Below are positions 55,851 through 64,000 of a stretch of DNA of 64,000 nucleotides, one piece after another (the first letter of the stretch is position 1; each line of letters begins with the position of its first letter). This DNA is from Toxotes chatareus (taxonomy: Eukaryota > Chordata > Actinopteri > Toxotidae), in contig CM028900.1 of NCBI GenBank assembly GCA_016801885.1, positions 17,998,972-18,062,971 of the forward strand, written 5' to 3'. The position numbers and the translations under genes were made by a program. Under the pieces are notes generated by a model. The model saw only the letters and a list, made by a program, of their open reading frames with translations. It did not search any database and was not told where the DNA came from.

Positions 55851-57894
55851 CATGCTCTCCAGAGGAAGAACCTCTTCAATTTTGCACAATTCTTGGACTG
55901 TAGACCTGCACCACCATCAAGACAAACCGTATATTTTTAGCCCTACTACTGGTAATTCTAGATAGAGTATCATTTTCTTGCATTGTGGGTTTAATGAAGA
56001 CTGCAGGCTGTAGGGGGCACTAGCAAGCTTTTAGATTTTAGGACATGTTAATTAAAAATCATGATGCGATTTGCCTACTTTGAGGAGTGACTGAGAAGGA
56101 AGCAGTTGGGCCAGACTAATATCTCTATTTAATGTAAAATGAGAGGCTTCTAGGGGGGAAATTCAGCAGCTATGTTCATTATGATAATCATGTTAATCTG
56201 AGCCGCTGTCAGTTTGTGTGGAATAATGAATTCCTAAAAGATAATAACAGATAATCTATCAGCAGGGGAAACTCCTTGAACTTCGATATAGTGGGATTCA
56301 TCATATCCCTAAGAAACAATGCTTTCATTTTCTTAATTTATGGGCAAAGTTGATCAAAGGAGCATTGAGATGTCTGACCTGAGGCAATGCCAATATGGAC
56401 TTTCCATGATGGCTTCATAACAGTATCAGGTGCTTTTGTGGTGAATCCTCAAATACAATGACATGTATGCATTTTTTCAACCATCACATTATTTTTTCTT
56501 CTGACATAAATCTGTAATCTAATCATGAGCCTGATGACAGTGCAAAATCATTTTGGTAAATCTGAACCTGAGCCAAAATGTCAGAAACAGCGGCGGCAGC
56601 AATAGTTTTCACTCGCTGCAATGAGCTGCTGTGCAGCTACTTTGCCTATAGGCAAGTAACAACTACCCTTTTGACACATTGTCTTATACATTACAACAAG
56701 TTCATCTGCATAGGTGGGAAAGAATGTGTTTACCCTTTACTTCGACAACAGTGTAGAGAAAAAAATTGAAACTGTACACAATTTGAAATTTTTGTCTGTC
56801 AAATGATTAATGAACATAAGACCTGATTATTACAGTTTCCATGGTTTGAGTTTCATATGCATAAACAGAAATTTAAACAAAACATATTCAAATGAGTAAT
56901 TAATGTTCTTTGCTTTTGAAAGAAAACAATGTTTACTTAGTCCTAGTAGCTAGTGTTTCACAAAATTCATAAATGAGCAGCTCACAACAACAAACCATTA
57001 CAGAGATGATGTGGCCACAAGTTGTCAACATCAATCTCTGAGCTGATGAGCTGTGCCAAGAATAAAGAGTAAAAAAGTTATGAATATTTCAGTTATTTTG
57101 CTTGTGTACCTGTGTGTGTGTGTTTGTGTGAGCTAAAGCATCAAGGACTCAATGAAACTCAACTCATGGTGTCTGTCCGGGGCGAAGTCATTAATGTTGT
57201 CATGCTTATGGCTTGAGGATGTTTGGATTATGAAATGTCTGGGCACTGTGATGTTGTGGCTTGACGGATGGAGAGCAATGATATAACCACTGTGTGACAG
57301 TACAACTGACGAGCTAATTTCCCCATAACTTGATTTGTGTACATGTGCTATTTGTACACAGCTCTGTGCTCATATCTCAAAGGCAAACAATCCTTGGACA
57401 AATTGTGGATGTGGCAGCACTACTTATCTTGCTACTTGTCACGAACAACGTGCGTCATCCGAATTATTTGGCAGCAGTCCCATTGCAAAAAAGTGAATGG
57501 CTAAAATATAGGCAGGTAAAGTGCACTGTAGTAAACAGGAGCTAACTAACATTCACAACCACAGCTTTTCAAAAGGCACAGTGGTCTTAACACGAGCAAG
57601 CTTTGAAAGAATTATTCTCCAGTGTGGCCTTTATATATCTGGCATTTGAAATGATGTGCTCTCCCAAAAGAGCTTATTTTGCTGTATTTGTCCGACCCCT
57701 GACCTTGACACATTTCCCTCAAATGAGAACCTCCGACAACTTAGTTTCTACACAGACAGTGAAAGAAACAAATTTACCATATTAAGATTGGATTAAATGC
57801 TTGATTTTCAATACATTTAGAGAAAGATATAGATGCCATTGGCCACTTACAATGTATAGCTCTTGCCTCATTTCTCCATATCAACAGGACATTT

Positions 57895-58215
57895 GACTCC
57901 TAACTAATCGCAAGAAGCTACTGAGAAGCAGCCAGTGGCACAGTATGAAATGGATGACTCCCTGGTGGGAAAATGTGTATGCCTTTGCATGTTTATGGAC
58001 ATGCATGGCCAACATTTGATGATGTTCTGGCAGGGCTGTACTACAGCCATTCTCAGTTTTTGCTTGTTGCAGTAGCTTTATGCCTTCCGTCTGGTCTTCA
58101 GCATATGAAACACATGCTGACTTGGACTGAGGCCAACCTATTTGGCCAATCAGGAGCATTCTTTTGTGTGGCTAAAAACACTCCTTGGCTGGTGTGTCTA
58201 TACATTAAGAATCAG
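57895..58215 (-). mobile_element. Tc1/mariner-type transposon remnant (transposase antisense to plus strand)
   Basis: On the minus strand, TTTCATATGCTGAAGACCAG and then a NKQKLRMAVVQ peptide (frame near 58,060) recall the 'FHMLKT...NKQELKMAVVQAW' stretch downstream of the catalytic glutamate in a fish Tc1/mariner family. Frames are broken and the DLNPIE block is badly decayed. Terminal repeats were not found. Assignment rests on remembered consensus and is moderate at best. Confidence 0.5.
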
Positions 58216-59086
58216 ATCTGCAGTAGTTAGTTACAATAATCTTTACATTACTCAGCCAAGCTCTTACAGAGATACCAACAATTCAAAAGCTTCCACCCCA
58301 AAAAGGTCACATGTTCTATATTTCACTCACAAAACCTAAACAAAAAAGGAAAAAACAAAACAAAACATTGTTTAAGCAGCCAGCCTACAGCTTCAAGGTA
58401 TTTACTGACTTTCAATTGTTAGACTGGGCCCACCACCGACTGCATGCAGTACTCCTCACAGTGAAGCTGCAGGGTTCACACCTGCCAACTAAGTCCTGAA
58501 CGTGGCCCACCAGAGGAGTTGGAAAGAGTTGGAAAGCCAGCTCAAAAGGCACAACATTAGTTACTGGACTGTGAATTAATTATCTTTTAGCAGAGGCCGG
58601 CCAACTTTCCACATCTCAAGCACCCAAGCTTACACCAGACCACTCTGACTATTGAGACAAGACAGAGACAAATTTCACATGAACCCTTCCATCAAACCTC
58701 TTGAAACATAGTAAACAAGCGGACCCCCCAGAAAGATGAAACATAATAGCATCACTGGTATCAGTAAATGTAAAACGGTTTGTGAATTTCACATTTAAAT
58801 CTCTACAGTTCATTTGAAGGTCACTCCATTATGACTGGTGTTACTCACTAATGTTCGATTTTTCAGGAGGGCAGAACACTGGCAGCTCTTCAAAGTCTCA
58901 TACCCTTCCGCCATAATGGGGCACCTTTAACGTGATTGCAGCTCATCTGTGCTGCAGCGTGGTGCTTAGCTTACACAGCTTTTCACAGGTAGCTCACTAC
59001 AGCAACTGTGGCTGATGTGATGTCAAATCATGCTGCATTAAGACTGTACTAGATTATCTACCGTACATCATCTAGAATGGTAGCCC

Positions 59087-59112
59087 AAAAAAAAAAAAAA
59101 AAAAAAAAAAAA
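59087..59112. repeat. 26-base A homopolymer
   Basis: Uninterrupted A-run in the intron upstream of exon 1. Confidence 0.85.
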
Positions 59113-61979
59113 CTGAAACAGAGAAGTCCTGTGATATTAGATTATGGTTTTATGCTTTCGCATCACCAGTCAATATACTGTACTGCTTACACTATGAAGG
59201 AAGGGTGAGACAACTGCCTCTTGTTCCTACATTTGCTGAGAGTTTGGCAGGTGCTGTGACTACAGCCCTGTCACCTGCAGATTACCTTCATTTGGTACTA
59301 AATTATTTAACCAATTACGTTGTGATGACAAACATAACTGCTGGCTGGATTATGTTAACAGGCAACATAACTTTTTAAATTAATAATGTGGTACATTTAT
59401 TAATGGCAGCGGAATCAACAGGGGGCAGTTGGGGTGAATGATGGATGTACCAAGTGCAGGACTGTGGCACCAGAGAGCAGGGCTCAAATCCTGACCCCCC
59501 ACCCGCCAATACAAAAGTTTGATAATTCTGTAGTCACTACAACACGATCTTGTAGGCTTGTCAATGAACAGATTTTAAGGTTTACTGTTGACTGTAACAG
59601 GCTACACTGAACTGCTGCAATTCTCTAACTGGTGCATCGTCACTCCAGACTCCAGATTGACTATTTAGTTTGAATCGTCCTAGATATATTTTTTACATGT
59701 TAGGTCCCATAACCTGAAAGACTAGTCAGGGAAATATTTGACATCATTTGGGTCTTACACAGAAAAGACCTTACGCAGTTCTGACACACAGTAAGCAGCA
59801 GAAAAAAATATCTCCCATTGTTTTACAAAATGGTTTATCAGTGTGGCCCTCACAGGCAGCAGGATGCCCAGTGCCTCCAGGACAGGCAGGCTTGTGGGTG
59901 TGGGACTGAAATTGTTGAAACTGAAACACATGACAACACAATTTTGGGTAAAAAAAACCCAAAACAAAACATTTTAAATCAGAGGAATATACAGTCTACA
60001 CTGACGGTGAAGTACAAAAAAAATCTCCATAAACATGAAAACTTCTGCTCAAACAGAATTGATCAGGCACCTCCACAGTTAGTAAAGCCTGATCACAGTA
60101 CAGCCTGATCCAGAATCAGCTATTTGAGAGCGCGGATCGCCAAATCCACACACAATGATGTAAACATAGGCATACAGGAAAACACATGAAAGACATGAAA
60201 CACAAAAATGCCAAGAACATGTCAGGATCTATTATGTTAAACACATTACTGACACTAGATGTGTGTTTAGCATGCTCTGGAGAAGGCTACAGGAAGAGCC
60301 CCATACTTTAATCATACTCAAACATACTCATAATTGTCTTCCCTCCTACTTCCTGGCCTCTCTCATCATCTAGATTGTGGTTTAAACACATGTCACAATA
60401 GTTGTTGTTTACTGTATATATCTGCCTGTTCCTGTTGTCAGACTTCTGAACAATGAAGAAATAGCCTAGTGATTTAATCAAGATTTGTTGAAATCTAAAC
60501 TCCCTGCTACATGCTGTTCAACTACAGGTAGCCGACAGTAAACAAACAGATGTGGCCATGATATGTCAACATGTCATATGAGTATGATTAAGTCTGGCAA
60601 AGGCAAAGATGTATTGTACATGATTGCCTTTATGTTTTTTTTTTTCTATGTGGATCATCTTTCTATTTGCAAAGATGTCAAAACCTTAAGGATTTTTTTC
60701 CCTCATCTGATGCATTAACATTTAAGAACAGCTACTTTGCTCCTGCATGATACATGGTTTCACTCAAAATCACTTCAGAAAATCCAAATCAATATTATTT
60801 GCTACATGTTGTAGGGACTGGGTGCAGTAAATGAGAAAAAAAAAAAAAAAAAACTCATTTCCTGTGTGCAATAGCTTATTATTTGTTGTAAATTATGCTG
60901 AGCATTCAATCAAATCTATTTGAAAGAAAAGAAAGATGCCACTGTACAGTGGAATCAAGCCAGATGCTGGCATCCATGACATCCTGGGTGTACTGTGTAA
61001 TAAGAATCAATACATCAGTCCACAGAGAAGAATGAGTAGCATCGGGACAGTGTAGTAAAGCTGTACTTCAGAAACACCATACAGAAAAGCAGCAAAAAGG
61101 CCAATTTATCATTATTTGGAAAACACCAACATAATTAGTCAATAGAGATACTTTTGTGACCAACCATTATGCAAATGTTATAATCTAATTGTTCTGGGGC
61201 CAGCTTCAAATGAATAATACATACAGTATATTGTAGTCAGAGAGGCTAAAACCAATATTCACTGAGAAGAATGATCTCATTAGCAGCAAAATACACAGAG
61301 TTGGATTTAATGCTGGTATTCTTACATCAAGAAAATAAATACACAATTGTGATAATTTCATCATTGGTGCAATGAGATTCTGATGTATTGGTTTGCCCGA
61401 ACTAAATTCATTTTTATCATGTCCTCATGTTGTCATGTTTAATTCACACAGTCATAGCATTAAAATAAAAAGAAAAAAATTTCAATCCATGCACCGTATG
61501 TGGTGCTGTAAACTAATGGCTCTTTAACAAATGCTCATACAGGTACATAGCACACAGACCGAAACTTGATTAAATATTCTCTTTGGATCCCCTGCAGGAA
61601 GATTTGCAGTGTTGATTAAAGGATGTTGCAGCTTTCATATTAAAAGGACCCCCATTTGATTTGTGCAACTGCTGAGGCCTCATATTACATTCAGCTAAAC
61701 TTGAGAATGCACTTTTTGCACAGAATGAGGCGTGTGGGTTTTGTCCCTCATCCGTTACACTGAAATTGCTATATGAAGGGATCTCTTTGTGGACAGGAGG
61801 AAAAATAACAGCAACCATTTTAACACCCATATGATCAGTATTGTTTAATAAGAAATGAAAACCCATCCATTAAAGAGATTGTCTTCATGACAAAAACTAT
61901 TAAAATATTGTTTTTTATCATATTATCATCCTTTAAAATTGTTGTGGCAAACATTCTAGCATATGGTTTCCTACTCACT

Positions 61980-62180
61980 CATCTTACAGACACATAGCAC
62001 CACTAGCATTCATTTGGAGTTGTGTTACTGGCCACCTGATAAATCTAAGTCCAATATTAACTCTTTTTTTTAGCTCTGTTTTGCTTTACAACAACTCCAC
62101 TATGTTCACAAGCTAGTTGCTAACTTTGTCTGCCGTTTGGTGCTAAAACGCTATTATAGCATTTTAGCACTATTAAAGCT
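61980..62180. repeat. possible fish dispersed repeat
   Basis: GGCCACCTGATAAATCTAAG, CACTATGTTCACAAGCTAGT and TGTCTGCCGTTTGGTGCTAA resemble a repeat I recall from percomorph genomes. No internal evidence from a second copy in this window. Confidence 0.35.
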
Positions 62181-64000
62181 AATATAGCCTTGTCCTTGGA
62201 TTCCTCCATTAAATTACCGTATTTTTAGTGAAAAGCTTTGACCTTTGCCTTTATTTATATTTCTCCCTATCAAATATATAGTTTTAATGAGGACCACGGT
62301 TAGAGTACAATACACGGAGTGAGTGGGAGGACATGTATTTTTCTCTAAATATCCTCTGGCACTAACCCAGCTCCCTTGAAATAATCACTGGACTATGACC
62401 ATGTTTATAGAGTGGCTAGAAAAGAGAGCATTAACTCATTCCTTTCACTATCTATTAAACTACCCATTATTCATTACTAATAAATAAATAAAGGCCAATG
62501 TCATGGATTCATTCTCATTGAGAGTCAAGTCCTAGCTACTGTATAATTGTGAGATGAACAACACACATCATAGCAATGTTACAGGCTATAATTCTCATTG
62601 GGCATTGTGGTAAGTATGTGTCACTGTGTTTGCTCTGAGTTAAAGCTCATATTGCTATGATGCTTTGTTCTCTGCTGTAGCAGCCGGGAGATAATGTAGA
62701 CTTCAGTACTTTAATGTCACACTGGTTCCATGACAGCAAGCGTGTCAAGTTTATAAAATATGCTCTTTTCTTTTGGTTCTTCAGGTGACAAGCTGGGACG
62801 CTGTCCTTTACCATATCCGTACTAGGAGGGAATGCAAAGGAAAATGTGTCAGTGCAGCTTAACTGTTGAGACGGGGACTGTGAGAGCAAAGACAAAGCAG
62901 TAATGTGCTCCTCCCAGTGCATCACTTCTGACATGGATGAGACGTGGTGAGGGTGTAAGATTGTCACTAGGCAACGACATTCATTCTCTCACACTAATGG
63001 TTTTGCCTAAGACAAATACTCAAACATACAGAAATGTGTTGAACTGCAGAAAAAGGAGCAATGCAGACGAGGAGGACTGAACACGGACAAGTGATATGTT
63101 AAGGGCAAAGAGGAGGATTTTTCTATCACATTTTGACAGAAGAGTTGGTCTTAATCACACAGACTTATAAACACATACACTTCATGGGAATAAATATTTC
63201 CAAGCACAAAGACACACGTACACATTTGTTGTGTCTGTTCCCTGCCTACTGAAACTACTGGTAAAACAGATGGTACAAGCCTTAGGAAGTGTACATAAGT
63301 TCTGTTCCAAAGGAGGAGGGGGAGAAAAATAGTAAATTAAAAATCTCTCAAAAATTTCAAAGCCTTATGCCTTCTGATGCTGCTGCTGCAAAAAAACAAA
63401 AAAACAAACAAACTCACTGCTCAATTAAGATGCCTGCAAACAAGATACACGTGTAGCAGGTTAAATATGTTGATAGCAAAGGACAGTGTGCTGCATTTGA
63501 TCTCAAATCAAATCCATGTGTCAGGCACCAGGCTGAGGAACCAAACATGATATCCAATTAACTCTCGCTGCGCAAACACTCACAGTCACATTAAATGTTG
63601 TGGAGTGTGATGGCAATGTAACCTGTGAGTTCTCTAATAACTTCGGCAGATCATCGTAACAGAAGACAGCAGCATGAAAGCTGAATCATGCAGATATAAT
63701 GGTCTCACGGACATTCAAAGAGTCGAGCACTGTCAGTGAGTAATTCTCACAGAAAGCAGAAGTGGTGCTTGAGCATAAATATGCAGCATTTGTAATAATA
63801 GCATGTTTAGGGATTTTTTTTTTTTTTGATGAGTCAACAGAAGGGTTACATCTCAGCAGAGAGGGAGAGATGGAGAGGAGGGAAAATAAACGTTATATAA
63901 TGCAAAAGGCCCTGTCCTTCAGCTCAATAACAAGGTGCTACGCTACATTACCCCCTAAACCTCCAACCTACTGGCGCCAATTCTCATGGGAACCAGACAC

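Larger units (their letters stand above)
52975..64000 (-). other. lrp1b: large intron upstream of exon 1 (partial, more than 11,026 bp)
   Basis: No exon found. It contains a T-run near 53,085, a CAGA microsatellite (55,209-55,232), a fragment of the GCTAAC-rich repeat (about 55,799-55,850), a Tc1/mariner-type remnant (57,895-58,215), A-runs at 59,087-59,112 and 60,836-60,853, and a possible repeat at 61,980-62,180. The rest is AT-rich unique-looking sequence. Confidence 0.75.

Noticed and set aside
59400..59520. B-box-like GGGCTCAAATCC suggesting a Pol III gene
   Set aside because: No A box at the right spacing and no fold; treated as chance.

Overview
The window is vertebrate nuclear DNA, most likely from a ray-finned (percomorph-type) fish. 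It is AT-rich and intron-dominated. It carries Tc1/mariner-type remnants, a fish-style tRNA-derived SINE and several copies of a GCTAAC/TTAGCA-rich repeat that I recall as common in percomorph genomes. The species cannot be named from this sequence.

One gene accounts for all the coding sequence I can support. It is on the minus strand, so it reads from high to low coordinates, and it encodes an LDL-receptor-related giant receptor. Its closest match from memory is LRP1B rather than LRP1. I place 20 internal exons between 52,974 and 299. All have GT-AG borders, and all join in frame to an uninterrupted 1,113-codon stretch. The gene runs off both ends: the signal peptide and first LDL-A repeat should lie beyond 64,000, and the EGF pair and third propeller should lie below position 1.

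Domain order is: LDL-A repeat 2 (exon 1); EGF and calcium-EGF (exons 2-3); beta-propeller 1 (exons 4-7); EGF (exon 8); beta-propeller 2 (exons 9-12); EGF (exon 13); then eight LDL-A repeats, CR3-CR10 (exons 14-20), which are the complete second ligand-binding cluster. The propeller/EGF modules are expected to mediate acid-dependent ligand release, and the LDL-A cluster to bind ligands through calcium-caged acidic residues. The two propellers have the same intron-phase series, a trace of ancient module duplication.

The remainder is intron. Introns in the propeller and LDL-A part range from 137 bp to 5.3 kb. The first complete intron (35,148-52,836) is 17.7 kb and the one at the right edge exceeds 11 kb. 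They hold Tc1/mariner remnants (about 88-262, 13,109-13,774 and 57,895-58,215), a LINE ORF2 tail (27,492-27,794), a SINE with target-site duplication (45,517-45,870), an inverted-repeat-bounded element (41,222-41,840), microsatellites and homopolymers. I found no second protein-coding gene, RNA gene, CRISPR array or previously undescribed system. The most informative observations concern exon architecture and transposon debris.
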